A stretch of 64,000 nt of DNA, taken from positions 558,001 through 622,000 of the forward strand of contig NZ_NGUQ01000018.1 of NCBI RefSeq assembly GCF_002179965.1, read 5' to 3'. The translations under genes and the position numbers were made by a program. The notes beneath the pieces were generated by a model. The model was not told where the DNA came from and did no database searches. It was given only the letters and a program-made list of their open reading frames with translations. This stretch comes from Pandoraea sp. PE-S2T-3 (GTDB lineage: Bacteria; Pseudomonadota; Gammaproteobacteria; Burkholderiales; Burkholderiaceae). Below, one piece after another: positions 56,865-64,000 of the stretch (position 1 is the first letter of the stretch; every line of letters starts with the position of its first letter).

Positions 56865-57913
56865 GGCAACACCGGGCAGACCGTCTGGATGGCATGGGAC
56901 ACCGAGAATCCTGTGCCTGTCATTTGCGGGAAACAACGCTGTATCCAGTCCGCGTCATAGACACCGTCCAGATACTTGTCGCCCATATCGGGCGCAATGG
57001 CGACGACCGTGTCATTGGCATCGATGCGGGCAGCTTCTCGTTGCACTGCGCACAGCACGCTGCCTGTCGAGCCGCCTGCGAAGTAGCCGCGATGCGCCAG
57101 CGCGTGACACATGCGGACCGTGTCGATCTCCGGGACATGCACGACGGCGTCGGGCAGCGACGGGTCGCAGAGCTCAGGGCGGCGACTGGTGCCCAGACCG
57201 GGAATGTGACGCCGCCCAGGCGCTTCGCCGAACGTGACGGACCCGACGGCGTCGACGGCGATCACCCGCGTCGTCGGATGATTCGCACGCACGTATCGGA
57301 GACATCCCATCAACGTCCCGGTGGTGCCGGCCCCAATGAACAAGTGATCGACCGTCCTGTAGGCGGCGAATATCTCCGGTGCCGTCCAGCGATAGTGCGC
57401 ACGCCAGTTGCTCGGGTTCGCGTACTGGTTGATCCAGAGCCAGCGATCATCGCCGGCCAGTTGCTCGTGAATCCAGGCGATGCGCGTTGCGAGAAATCCG
57501 CCTTGAGCATCACGCCGGTCAACGCATACGACGCGTGCCCCCAGCGCTTGCATGGTGCGGACAGCGTGGTGCGACGTGTTGGGGTCCGTCACGCACGTGA
57601 AGCGATAGCCGCGATTCGCGCAGACCATCGCCAGCGCGACGCCCAGATTGCCCGACGACGATTCAATCAGCTGCGTGTCTTCGCGAATGCGGCCCTTCGC
57701 CTCAAGATCTTCGATCAGTTGCAGCGCTGGCTTGAGCTTGATCGACCCCGCCGCGTTGAGTCCCTCCAGCTTGAGGCGAACTGTCGCGGCGCACAGGCCG
57801 TGAATGTCGGTAAATACCGGTGCGGAGGGCCGCAGGAAAGCATCGGCCACGCGCAGCGCCGCCGTCTCGTTTGCCGTCTGGCCCGACAGGGTTTCGTGCG
57901 GATGCCCCACCAT
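56861..57913 (-). CDS. SbnA-like PLP synthase (cysteine synthase superfamily)
   Basis: 350 residues from ATG 57913, with AGGAGAGGC upstream. The PLP lysine is K59 in GLNAAGSIKLKPA, SSSGNLGVAL (85-94) is the cofactor loop, and GAGTTGTLMGC binds the phosphate. SbnA enzymes join O-phosphoserine and glutamate to the SbnB substrate. Gene pairing with the SbnB homologue is the strongest evidence for diaminopropionate synthesis. First gene of the operon, with 189 nt of upstream DNA before the BioC-like gene on the same strand. Confidence 0.9.
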   Translation of the reverse strand: MVGHPHETLSGQTANETAALRVADAFLRPSAPVFTDIHGLCAATVRLKLEGLNAAGSIKLKPALQLIEDLEAKGRIREDTQLIESSSGNLGVALAMVCANRGYRFTCVTDPNTSHHAVRTMQALGARVVCVDRRDAQGGFLATRIAWIHEQLAGDDRWLWINQYANPSNWRAHYRWTAPEIFAAYRTVDHLFIGAGTTGTLMGCLRYVRANHPTTRVIAVDAVGSVTFGEAPGRRHIPGLGTSRRPELCDPSLPDAVVHVPEIDTVRMCHALAHRGYFAGGSTGSVLCAVQREAARIDANDTVVAIAPDMGDKYLDGVYDADWIQRCFPQMTGTGFSVSHAIQTVCPVLP

Positions 57914-58003
57914 GCCTCTCCTGAAGTCTTGCCCGAAGGCAACGGAATGGCGTGGCTGATCGAAATGCTCGAAACCGTTCGCTCATGCACGCCGTGAAGC
58001 GTC

Positions 58004-58009
58004 ATTTAA
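58004..58009 (-). promoter_or_regulatory. Candidate -10 of the biosynthetic operon
   Basis: TTAAAT on the minus strand, about 91 nt before the first gene. The -35 position (58027-58032, TGTTCG) is poor, as expected for an activator-dependent promoter. Low certainty on its own. Confidence 0.35.
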
Positions 58010-58032
58010 GCGAATGGCATCGACGCCGAACA

Positions 58033-58050
58033 CCTGCATGCTCATGTAGG
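58033..58050. promoter_or_regulatory. Candidate lux box upstream of the biosynthetic operon
   Basis: CCTGCATG-CT-CATGTAGG: 18-bp dyad with arms matching at 7 of 8 positions, containing the CT-N12-AG core of las/rhl-type boxes. It abuts the -35 position of the candidate promoter; its centre is roughly 44 bases from the predicted transcription start, the position used by class II LuxR activators. The only LuxR gene in the window is at the far end of this operon. Confidence 0.5.
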
Positions 58051-58102
58051 ACGCAGGGTGCGGCGTATCAAGAAGAAGGGTGCGGAGGGGGGAAGAAGAG
58101 GG

Positions 58103-59014
58103 TCAGCGCGGACGGCCGCCGCGTCCGATGTCTTGCAGGCGGATCACGGCATTGCCGGCAGCGTCGGTCTTCTCAGGCACCTTCCACGCGTGCCCATAGA
58201 CGAGTTCGAACGTCAGTGAAATCGTGCCGTCACTCCCGCGCTGGCGCTCCAGCGCAGCGCGCAGTGCGGCGATCCGGGCACGTCCGGTCAGGCCGCCACG
58301 ACGCTCCGGCAACGGATTGACGCCCAGCAAGCGGACATCACGCAACAACGTATCCGGCGTCTCGAAAGTCAGCGTGAGCCGCTCCATGTCGGTCACAGGC
58401 GTATCGAAGCCGCTCGCGACCATCATGTCACCCAGATCGTGCATATCGGTCGGCTCAAGTCCGTGCGGCACGTCGTCGACCTCCGCCCACGCCGCCCGCA
58501 GTTCACGCAGCGTGTCGGGGCCGTACGCGGAGAACATCAACAGGCCGTCGGTACTCAACACACGGTGCCATTCGGGAATCACACGATGCGGCTCGCGATA
58601 CCAGTGCAGCGCAAGGTTGGACCAGACGAGATCGAAGGCACGCGGCGCGAACGGCAGCGCGGAGAAATCGGCCTGCACCACGCCATAAGGCGGGCTGCTG
58701 CGCAACAGTCGGCGCCAGCCGGTGGTCGCACCCGCCGCTGCCGCTGCGCTGACCATGCCGTACGACGCGTCGAGGCCGACGCGGTAGGCCTCCGGATAGC
58801 GCTCGCCAAAGGCCAGAAGGTCGCCACCCGTGCCGCAACCGATGTCCAGCACGCGCTTCGGTTTCAGCTTGATGTAGTCAAGCCGGCTCGCGAGGCGCGA
58901 GGCGACTTCTCGCATCAGGAAATCGGCGTCGGCCCATTTCGTTGCGCGACGATCGAACGCGGTCCGCAAAAAGCGGGCGGAAAACGGGGACGGGGGGGCG
59001 GCAGCAGGCTTCAT
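58103..59014 (-). CDS. SAM-dependent methyltransferase, BioC-like
   Basis: 303 residues. SAM motif I is VLDIGCGTGGDLLAFGERYP; VQADFSALPFAPRAFDLVWSNLALHWYREP is the motif II/III region and resembles BioC, the malonyl-ACP methyltransferase of biotin synthesis (SNLALHW is characteristic). RRGGLTGRARIAAL near the C-terminus also fits. No bio genes are adjacent, but in related genomes this gene also sits next to comF. Divergent from comF. Confidence 0.85.
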   Translation of the reverse strand: MKPAAAPPSPFSARFLRTAFDRRATKWADADFLMREVASRLASRLDYIKLKPKRVLDIGCGTGGDLLAFGERYPEAYRVGLDASYGMVSAAAAAGATTGWRRLLRSSPPYGVVQADFSALPFAPRAFDLVWSNLALHWYREPHRVIPEWHRVLSTDGLLMFSAYGPDTLRELRAAWAEVDDVPHGLEPTDMHDLGDMMVASGFDTPVTDMERLTLTFETPDTLLRDVRLLGVNPLPERRGGLTGRARIAALRAALERQRGSDGTISLTFELVYGHAWKVPEKTDAAGNAVIRLQDIGRGGRPR

Positions 59015-59115
59015 GGGACGGGCAAAAAGGCGAGTCGGCAGTATACTCGCAGCTGTCCGACTGCATCGGGCAGCGCCGCGCGGCGCCCTTTCACCCGAAT
59101 TTCACTGCCGTCCTA

Positions 59116-59994
59116 TTGCCTTTGTTTTTGCACGCCCGGCAGCGAATCTGCCGGTTGTTGTTCAGCACCGGCTTCCGCCACGTCATCATCCGAACCCCCT
59201 TGCCCATCTTCCGCGACACCCTTCCCACGCTTGGCCGCCTCACACAAAGGCTGCTGCGGGTCGCCCTGCCCGACCACTGCGCGGTTTGTCAGGTGCGGGC
59301 ATCGCGGCAGCTCTGCGCACGATGCGCCATGGCGTTCGACGCGGACGGGACACAGACGCCGGCTCGCTGCGAGCGGTGCGCAGTGGCGATGCCGCCGACA
59401 CGGCCGCAAGACGGTGGCAACTTGCTCCCGGAAGGTGCGACAATTTGCCGCACCGACCGAGTGATTTGCGGCACCTGTCTGCGGCGGCCACTCGCTTTTG
59501 ACGCCGCAATCGCTCTTGCAGATTACGTAGCTCCGCTCGATGCGCTCATGATTCGTCTGAAATACCACGGCGCGCTGCCACTGACGCGCGAATTCGGCGA
59601 ACGCCTTGGTGACGCCGTGTTGTCGCGCTGTGATGCGCAGACATTGCTGGTCCCCGTGCCGTTGGCGCCCGCGCGACTGGCCGCTCGCGGCTTCAACCAA
59701 GCTTGGGAACTCGCGCGCGTTGCGGCCCGGCGGGTGCAACGTCCCGCCAGCGCACGATGGCTCAGGCGGGAGCGCACGACCACGGCGCAACGCGGACTCA
59801 CGCGCGACGCCCGGCAACGTAACTTGCGCGATGCCTTTGTGGCGAGCGAGCGGGTCCACGGACATCGCGTCGTCCTGATCGATGATGTGATGACCACCGG
59901 CGCGACTTGCCATGCTGCCGCGCAAGCCCTGAAACGCGCTGGCGCAACCTACGTACTCGCTGCTGTGGTGCTGCGCACACCGACTTCCGAATAA
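59116..59994 (+). CDS. ComF family phosphoribosyltransferase-like protein
   Basis: Homologue of competence protein ComF. A zinc-finger-like set of Cys pairs (CAVCQVRASRQLCARC, CERCA, CGTC) precedes a PRTase domain with LKYHGALPLTREFGERLG, PLAPARLAARGFNQAWELAR and PRPP loop VVLIDDVMTTGATCHAA. The start is uncertain: there is no ATG between 58942 (inside the divergent methyltransferase gene) and the Cys region, so a TTG is likely; 59116 gives 292 residues and 59122 is equally possible. trmL follows after 26 nt. Confidence 0.85.
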   Translation: MPLFLHARQRICRLLFSTGFRHVIIRTPLPIFRDTLPTLGRLTQRLLRVALPDHCAVCQVRASRQLCARCAMAFDADGTQTPARCERCAVAMPPTRPQDGGNLLPEGATICRTDRVICGTCLRRPLAFDAAIALADYVAPLDALMIRLKYHGALPLTREFGERLGDAVLSRCDAQTLLVPVPLAPARLAARGFNQAWELARVAARRVQRPASARWLRRERTTTAQRGLTRDARQRNLRDAFVASERVHGHRVVLIDDVMTTGATCHAAAQALKRAGATYVLAAVVLRTPTSE

Positions 59995-60020
59995 CCTAGC
60001 CCCCTGACTGCTCATCGACC

Positions 60021-60491
60021 ATGTTCAACGTCGTTCTCGTTTCGCCGGAAATTCCACCGAATACCGGCAATGTCATTCGCCTCTGTGCCAACACCGGCGC
60101 GCGTCTGCACCTGATCGAACCCCTCGGCTTTCCGCTGGACGATGCACGCATGCGCCGCGCCGGCCTCGACTATCACGAGTACGCCGACATGAAGGTTCAC
60201 AGCGATTGGGAGAGTTTTCTGAGTACCGAGACGCCGGACCCGACGCGGATGTTTGCACTGACCACCCGTGGCTCGCGCCCCTTTGGCGAACTGTCGTTCG
60301 CGCCGGGCGACTGGTTCATCTTCGGCTCCGAGACACGCGGCCTCGCGCCGGAATTGCTCGACACTTTTGCGACCACGCAACGTGTGCGCTTGCCGATGCG
60401 GCCTGACAACCGAAGCCTGAACTTGTCGAATACCGTGGCGGTCGTGGTCTTCGAAGCGTGGCGTCAACAGGGTTACGCAGGCGGGTCCTGA
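60021..60491 (+). CDS. trmL: tRNA (cytidine(34)-2'-O)-methyltransferase
   Basis: SPOUT-family enzyme that methylates the wobble ribose of tRNA-Leu species. 156 residues, starting [20 protein letters not shown], with [13 protein letters not shown] and [20 protein letters not shown] forming the knotted SAM site. The stop overlaps the convergent macrodomain gene end by 19 nt. Confidence 0.95.
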   Translation: MFNVVLVSPEIPPNTGNVIRLCANTGARLHLIEPLGFPLDDARMRRAGLDYHEYADMKVHSDWESFLSTETPDPTRMFALTTRGSRPFGELSFAPGDWFIFGSETRGLAPELLDTFATTQRVRLPMRPDNRSLNLSNTVAVVVFEAWRQQGYAGGS

Positions 60492-61030
60492 TTGACCCGG
60501 TTGCCGGATTTGTCCAGCGCATCCAGTTCGTCGCGATACCGTTGCAGCATCGCAGTGTCGAAGCAGACAAACTCCACCCGCTGGATCGTGGGGAAATGCG
60601 GTAAGGCGTCACGTACCGCGAAGATCGCCAGCGGTACGGCCAGTTCCATCGGGTAACCGTAGACACCACAACTGATCGCCGGAAACGCCACGCTCGTGCA
60701 GCCGTTCTCCGCTGCGAGGCGCAAGCTCTCGCGATAGCAACTCGCGAGCAATGCGGGCTCGTCGTGCGCGCCGCCATGCCACACCGGTCCTACCGTGTGA
60801 ATGACGAACTTTGCCGGCAAGCGGAAGCCGGGGGTGAGCTTCGCCTGACCGGTCGCGCATCCACGCAACCTGCGGCAGGCTTCGAGGAGTTCCGGGCCAG
60901 CCGCGCGATGAATCGCACCGTCGACGCCGCCACCGCCCAGCAGCGACTCGTTCGCTGCGTTGACGATGGCGTCGACCGGATACTGTGTGATGTCGCCTTG
61001 AGAGGCGTGGAGACGAGCAACTTGCGACAT
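60473..61030 (-). CDS. Macrodomain protein (O-acetyl-ADP-ribose deacetylase type)
   Basis: 185 residues from ATG 61030 (GGGAGTT upstream). [34 protein letters not shown] is the ADP-ribose-binding MacroD signature, and [13 protein letters not shown] the second loop. It probably deacetylates O-acetyl-ADP-ribose or removes ADP-ribose from proteins. It follows gpsA by 84 nt on the same strand. Confidence 0.94.
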   Translation of the reverse strand: MSQVARLHASQGDITQYPVDAIVNAANESLLGGGGVDGAIHRAAGPELLEACRRLRGCATGQAKLTPGFRLPAKFVIHTVGPVWHGGAHDEPALLASCYRESLRLAAENGCTSVAFPAISCGVYGYPMELAVPLAIFAVRDALPHFPTIQRVEFVCFDTAMLQRYRDELDALDKSGNRVNQDPPA

Positions 61031-61114
61031 GGGCAGAACTCCCTTGTAGCTACGTTGGCAGCGGTCAGCGTTACAACGATGCAGCGAGGCAACGTGATAC
61101 AACGCAATACAACA

Positions 61115-62125
61115 TTACGCGTCGTCTTCCCGCTCGGCGCGTGCATCGCGACGCAGCAGCGCTTCGACGGCGGCCCGGGCGGGCAATCCATCGAACAGCA
61201 TCGCGCAAACCGCATCGGTAATCGGCATGCTCACACCGTGGGCTCGCGCGAGATCACGCACGGCACGTGCGCAGCGTACCCCTTCAGCGACATGCCCCAG
61301 CGACGCGAGCACGTCATCGAGCGACTTGCCCGACGCGAGTTGCAGACCGACCGTACGGTTACGCGACAGATCGCCGGTGGCCGTCAGAATCAGATCGCCC
61401 ATGCCCGCAAGGCCCATGAACGTCTCGGGCTTGCCGCCCAGCGCCACGCCCAAGCGGGTCATCTCGGCGAGCCCGCGCGTCACCAGCGCGGCGCGTGCGT
61501 TCAGTCCGAGGCCCAGCCCGTCACCGACACCCGTCGCAATTGCGAGTACGTTCTTTACGGCGCCGCCGACTTCAACACCGATGACGTCGTCGCTCGAATA
61601 AATACGCAGCGCGCCGAAATGGCACGCATCGATGGTCAACTCGCACAGCGACGGCACAGTGCTCGCGATGGTCAGCGCAGCCGGCAACCCCTGCGCCACT
61701 TCGCGCGCAAAACTCGGGCCGGACAACGAGCCACCCGCAACCCCGGGGAATACGTCTGAAACGATCTGATGCGGCAGCAGCCCCGTATCGGACTCGAAGC
61801 CCTTGCACAACCAGATCAGATGTTCCGGCGGATGCGCAGCCGCGGCCAGATGGCCGGCCAACGCGCGCAATCCTGCAACAGGAACGGCGGCAACGCACAG
61901 TGCCCGCTCGCCCGTACCGTGCGCGAGCGTGCTCGCAAAATCGGCATCGAAGCGCAAACGCGGCGACAGCGCGGCACCCGGAAGATAAGTGGAATTTTCG
62001 TGAGTGGCGCTCAGTTGCTTCACGAGCGCAGCATCGCGCGCCCAGAGAACAACGTCTTGGCGTGCTGCCATGTGACTCGCCATTGCGGTGCCCCAGGCAC
62101 CTGCACCGAATACGGCAATTTTCAT
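61115..62125 (-). CDS. gpsA: Glycerol-3-phosphate dehydrogenase [NAD(P)+]
   Basis: Reduces dihydroxyacetone phosphate to glycerol 3-phosphate for phospholipid synthesis. 336 residues. The Rossmann motif [18 protein letters not shown] is at the N-terminus, and [32 protein letters not shown] contains the catalytic Lys. [20 protein letters not shown] is a family signature. secB lies just upstream, the conserved secB-gpsA order. Confidence 0.97.
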   Translation of the reverse strand: MKIAVFGAGAWGTAMASHMAARQDVVLWARDAALVKQLSATHENSTYLPGAALSPRLRFDADFASTLAHGTGERALCVAAVPVAGLRALAGHLAAAAHPPEHLIWLCKGFESDTGLLPHQIVSDVFPGVAGGSLSGPSFAREVAQGLPAALTIASTVPSLCELTIDACHFGALRIYSSDDVIGVEVGGAVKNVLAIATGVGDGLGLGLNARAALVTRGLAEMTRLGVALGGKPETFMGLAGMGDLILTATGDLSRNRTVGLQLASGKSLDDVLASLGHVAEGVRCARAVRDLARAHGVSMPITDAVCAMLFDGLPARAAVEALLRRDARAEREDDA

Positions 62126-62205
62126 GAGGGGGACCTCGACGCAATGGCTTGGCTCACGCAGCTAAGCGCCCTGCTGGCCATCGCGTCGATCAAGCGCGAG
62201 AGCGC

Positions 62206-62712
62206 TTAGTGAGTCTTGGCGGACGAGCCGTCGGGCATCACGATGCCCGGCGCCGGCGTCTCGCCGTTGGCCGCTTGCTGCTCGGCCAGTTGTGCCAGAC
62301 GTTGTTCGTACAGCGCCTGGAAGTTGATTTCGGCCAGATGGATCGGCTGGAACCCGGCACGGCTGATGGCATCGGCCACGTTTGCACGCAGATACGGGTA
62401 CACGATCGTCGGGCAGGCGATGCCGATGAGCGGATCGAGCTGCTCGACCGGCACGTTGCGGATTTCGAAAATGCCGGCTTGCTTGCCTTCAACCAGGAAC
62501 GCAACCTTGTCCTTGATCTTTGCCGTCACGGTGGCGATCACGGCCACTTCGAAGATTTCATCGGCCAGACGCTCGGCGGCGACGTCCACTTGCACTTCGA
62601 CCGTCGGCATTTCCTGTTCAAGGAAGATCGCGGGCGAGTTCGGCTGCTCAAGCGACAGATCTTTCAGGTAGGCGCGCTGGATGCTGAAAAACGGCTGATT
62701 CTGGTCGGACAT
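62206..62712 (-). CDS. secB: Protein-export chaperone SecB
   Basis: Tetrameric chaperone that keeps preproteins unfolded and delivers them to SecA. 168 residues with [32 protein letters not shown], and [32 protein letters not shown], the SecB core. Downstream of grxC in the same direction. Confidence 0.97.
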   Translation of the reverse strand: MSDQNQPFFSIQRAYLKDLSLEQPNSPAIFLEQEMPTVEVQVDVAAERLADEIFEVAVIATVTAKIKDKVAFLVEGKQAGIFEIRNVPVEQLDPLIGIACPTIVYPYLRANVADAISRAGFQPIHLAEINFQALYEQRLAQLAEQQAANGETPAPGIVMPDGSSAKTH

Positions 62713-62780
62713 TTCTTTTCCTTGGGATAAAACAGCCGCGCAACGGCGCGGCTGGGCGGACTACTATTTTGCAGGCGGTA

Positions 62781-63041
62781 TCAGGCGGCTTGCAAGAGCG
62801 GCGCGAGGCCACCGGCACGATCAAGCGCAGACAGATCGTCATAACCCCCGACGTGGCGATCGTCGATGTAGATCTGCGGCACCGTGCGACGGCCCGTGCG
62901 CGTCATCATTTCTTCACGACGGGCAGGGTCCTTGTCGATCAGAATCTTCTCGATTTCCTGAACACCACGCTGGCGCAGCAGGCGCTCGGCCATCTGGCAA
63001 TACGGGCACACTTGCGTGCTGTACATCACGATCTTCGGCAT
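62781..63041 (-). CDS. grxC: Glutaredoxin 3
   Basis: 86-residue thiol-disulfide oxidoreductase. ATG 63041 starts MPKIVMYSTQVCPYCQMAER, with active site CPYC; TVPQIYIDDRHVGGYDDL holds the cis-Pro and glutathione-binding residues. It lies between the rhodanese gene and secB, a conserved betaproteobacterial arrangement. Confidence 0.96.
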   Translation of the reverse strand: MPKIVMYSTQVCPYCQMAERLLRQRGVQEIEKILIDKDPARREEMMTRTGRRTVPQIYIDDRHVGGYDDLSALDRAGGLAPLLQAA

Positions 63042-63058
63042 GACTGGCAACTCCTCGA

Positions 63059-63466
63059 TTACTTCACGACCGGCAAGCCGGCTTCCTGCCAAGCGGCAAG
63101 ACCGCCCTGGAGGCTGAACGACTCGGCATAGCCGAGATTGCGCAGCAACGTCTGGGCGCGCGCCGAGCGTTGACCGCTCTTGCACACGATAAGTACCGGT
63201 GCTGCCTTATTCTTGATGACTTGCCCGACTTTTTGTTCCACGTCGTCGAGCGGCACGTTGCGCGCGGACGGCAGGTGGCCGCCGGCGAATTCCTCTATCG
63301 AGCGCACGTCGAGAACCACGGCGCCCTTGCGGTTGATGAGCTGCGTCGCTTCGATCGTGGACAGACCGCGACCGCCGCGCTTGAAAACCGGCCATGCCAG
63401 CATGCCGCCCGAAACGAGGGCAATGGCGATCAGCGCGAGGTTGGTGTAATCGGCAAAGAACTTCAC
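63059..63466 (-). CDS. Membrane-anchored rhodanese-like protein
   Basis: 135 residues from GTG 63466 (AGGTGG upstream); a TTG at 63487 would add seven residues. An N-terminal helix (YTNLALIAIALVSGGMLAWPV) is followed by one rhodanese domain with active-site loop VCKSGQRSARAQTL. It probably transfers sulfane sulfur or handles thiols at the membrane. It starts the rhodanese-grxC-secB-gpsA group and is divergent from gpmA. Confidence 0.9.
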   Translation of the reverse strand: MKFFADYTNLALIAIALVSGGMLAWPVFKRGGRGLSTIEATQLINRKGAVVLDVRSIEEFAGGHLPSARNVPLDDVEQKVGQVIKNKAAPVLIVCKSGQRSARAQTLLRNLGYAESFSLQGGLAAWQEAGLPVVK

Positions 63467-63499
63467 AAGCCACCTGAAAAAGATCAAAAGAATCCGATC

Positions 63500-63505
63500 A
63501 TTATA
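63500..63505 (-). promoter_or_regulatory. Likely -10 for the rhodanese-grxC-secB unit
   Basis: TATAAT on the minus strand, a perfect -10, 33 nt before GTG 63466. It supports the inner GTG start over TTG 63487, which would leave almost no leader. The -35 is poor. Confidence 0.45.
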
Positions 63506-63699
63506 AAATATTCCGAGATTGCGCCGACGGGTCGCGTTGCCAATCGTTGCGCCGGACCTCGGCGGCGGTTTTTCCGCCCCCTCGATCGTCCTCGGTCCGC
63601 TGCTGCTACGCCCATACTGGGCGGGGCTGCGCGGGGTGCCACGAACCGCTTTCGCGCCTCCCGGCTGCCCCCGCTTTCCAACTCTGACTGAAGCTGCTC

Positions 63700-64000
63700 A
63701 TGTACAAGCTCGTTCTCATCCGCCACGGCGAATCGACGTGGAACAAGGAAAATCGCTTCACCGGCTGGGTCGACGTCGACCTGACCGAAAAGGGCGTCAC
63801 CGAAGCCAGCCAGGCAGGCAAATTGCTCGCCGACGCCGGTTTCGCCTTCGATCTGGCCTACACCTCGGTGCTCAAGCGCGCCATTCGCACGCTCTGGCAC
63901 GTGCAGGATGCCATGGACCAGATGTGGATTCCCGTGGTCCACACCTGGCGCCTGAACGAGCGTCACTACGGTGCGCTGGCCGGCCTGAACAAGGCCGAAA
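63700..64000 (+). CDS. gpmA: 2,3-bisphosphoglycerate-dependent phosphoglycerate mutase, 3' end cut off
   Basis: Glycolytic enzyme interconverting 3- and 2-phosphoglycerate. The visible 100 residues begin [20 protein letters not shown], with the catalytic His in RHGES, then [22 protein letters not shown] and [18 protein letters not shown], all dPGM signatures. The gene runs off the right edge. Confidence 0.96.
   Translation, partial: MYKLVLIRHGESTWNKENRFTGWVDVDLTEKGVTEASQAGKLLADAGFAFDLAYTSVLKRAIRTLWHVQDAMDQMWIPVVHTWRLNERHYGALAGLNKAE

Larger units (their letters stand above)
48365..57913 (-). other. Nine-gene candidate biosynthetic operon (diaminopropionate-based)
   Basis: Nine minus-strand genes in the order SbnA-like, SbnB-like, PurA-like, AurF-like, carbamoyltransferase, ThrC-like, DAO-like, flavin-reductase-like, NHL protein. 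Six of the eight junctions are 4- or 8-nt overlaps; the other two gaps are 89 and 74 nt. Such packing indicates one transcript. No carrier-protein, NRPS, PKS, transporter or transposase gene is present. The product is unknown. Confidence 0.8.

Noticed and set aside
47528-57913. Mobile element carrying the biosynthetic cluster
   Set aside because: I found no transposase, integrase, terminal repeat or attachment-site duplication around the region.
48365-57913. Siderophore (staphyloferrin B-like) cluster because of SbnA/SbnB homologues
   Set aside because: No NIS synthetase, decarboxylase, exporter or receptor gene is present, and the other genes do not fit siderophore assembly.
56894-57997. 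367-residue plus-strand frame opposite the SbnA-like gene
   Set aside because: Mirror of GC-rich coding sequence; the minus-strand frame has the PLP motifs and a ribosome-binding site.
58942-59115. Longer ComF start at ATG 58942
   Set aside because: It would overlap the start of the divergent methyltransferase gene and add about 58 residues with no ComF similarity.

Overview
This window is GC-rich, gene-dense chromosomal DNA from a betaproteobacterium, almost certainly of the family Burkholderiaceae. Pandoraea or a close relative is my best guess. The gene order lptC-lptA-lptB-rpoN-hpf-ptsN-hprK-rapZ-mutY/mutM, the rplY-pth-prs-tRNA-Gln-ispE-lolB block, an HrcA/CIRCE site at rpoH and the cox operon layout all fit that group. 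Genus assignment is inference; no rRNA gene lies in the window. I see no insertion sequence, prophage or CRISPR array.

Layout. 1-1631: a Kef-type cation/proton antiporter cut by the left edge. 1813-5613: Kdo synthesis (kdsD, kdsC) and LPS export (lptC, lptA, lptB). 5708-10952: sigma-54 and the nitrogen PTS region (rpoN, hpf, ptsN, hprK, a PsiF-like protein, rapZ). 10974-12958: oxidised-guanine repair (mutM, mutY). 13038-19395: a TPR protein, lolB, ispE, tRNA-Gln, prs, rplY, pth. 19409-20898: ferredoxin, coaD, rsmD. 21175-22921: a two-gene ABC exporter. 23042-25902: a pair of M16 peptidase-family proteins. 26070-31865: ftsY, a LysE/ArgO exporter, a maiA-like gene, ybiB, an NTF2-like gene and rpoH. 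32314-35512: cytochrome bd oxidase (cydP-like, cydA, cydB and a 38-residue cydX). 36635-46938: a long cytochrome c oxidase locus, mostly on the minus strand, with assembly factors for copper (ctaG, SCO proteins), haem A (ctaA, ctaB) and SURF1. 58103-64000: a BioC-like methyltransferase, comF, trmL, a macrodomain protein, gpsA, secB, grxC, a rhodanese and the start of gpmA.

The accessory region is 47528-57913. A LuxR-type receptor gene with all the residues of an acyl-homoserine-lactone binder, but no luxI partner here, faces a nine-gene minus-strand operon. Six of its eight gene junctions overlap by 4 or 8 nt. In transcription order the operon encodes an SbnA-like PLP enzyme, an SbnB-like dehydrogenase (together a predicted L-2,3-diaminopropionate source), a divergent adenylosuccinate synthetase, an AurF-type diiron N-oxygenase with all seven expected iron ligands, a carbamoyltransferase, a threonine-synthase-like PLP enzyme, a D-amino-acid-oxidase-like flavoprotein, a flavin-reductase-like protein and an NHL-repeat protein. 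There is no NRPS or PKS. I read this as a candidate undescribed pathway to a small diaminopropionate-derived, N-oxygenated amino acid or nucleotide antimetabolite. An imperfect 18-bp dyad of lux-box form lies at 58033-58050, next to the -35 position of a possible promoter for the operon, and suggests quorum-sensing control. The surrounding genes are housekeeping genes, so the cluster looks inserted.

Most starts in this GC-rich DNA were moved inward from the longest reading frame using Shine-Dalgarno sites, stop/start overlaps or signal peptides. Reasons are given per gene.
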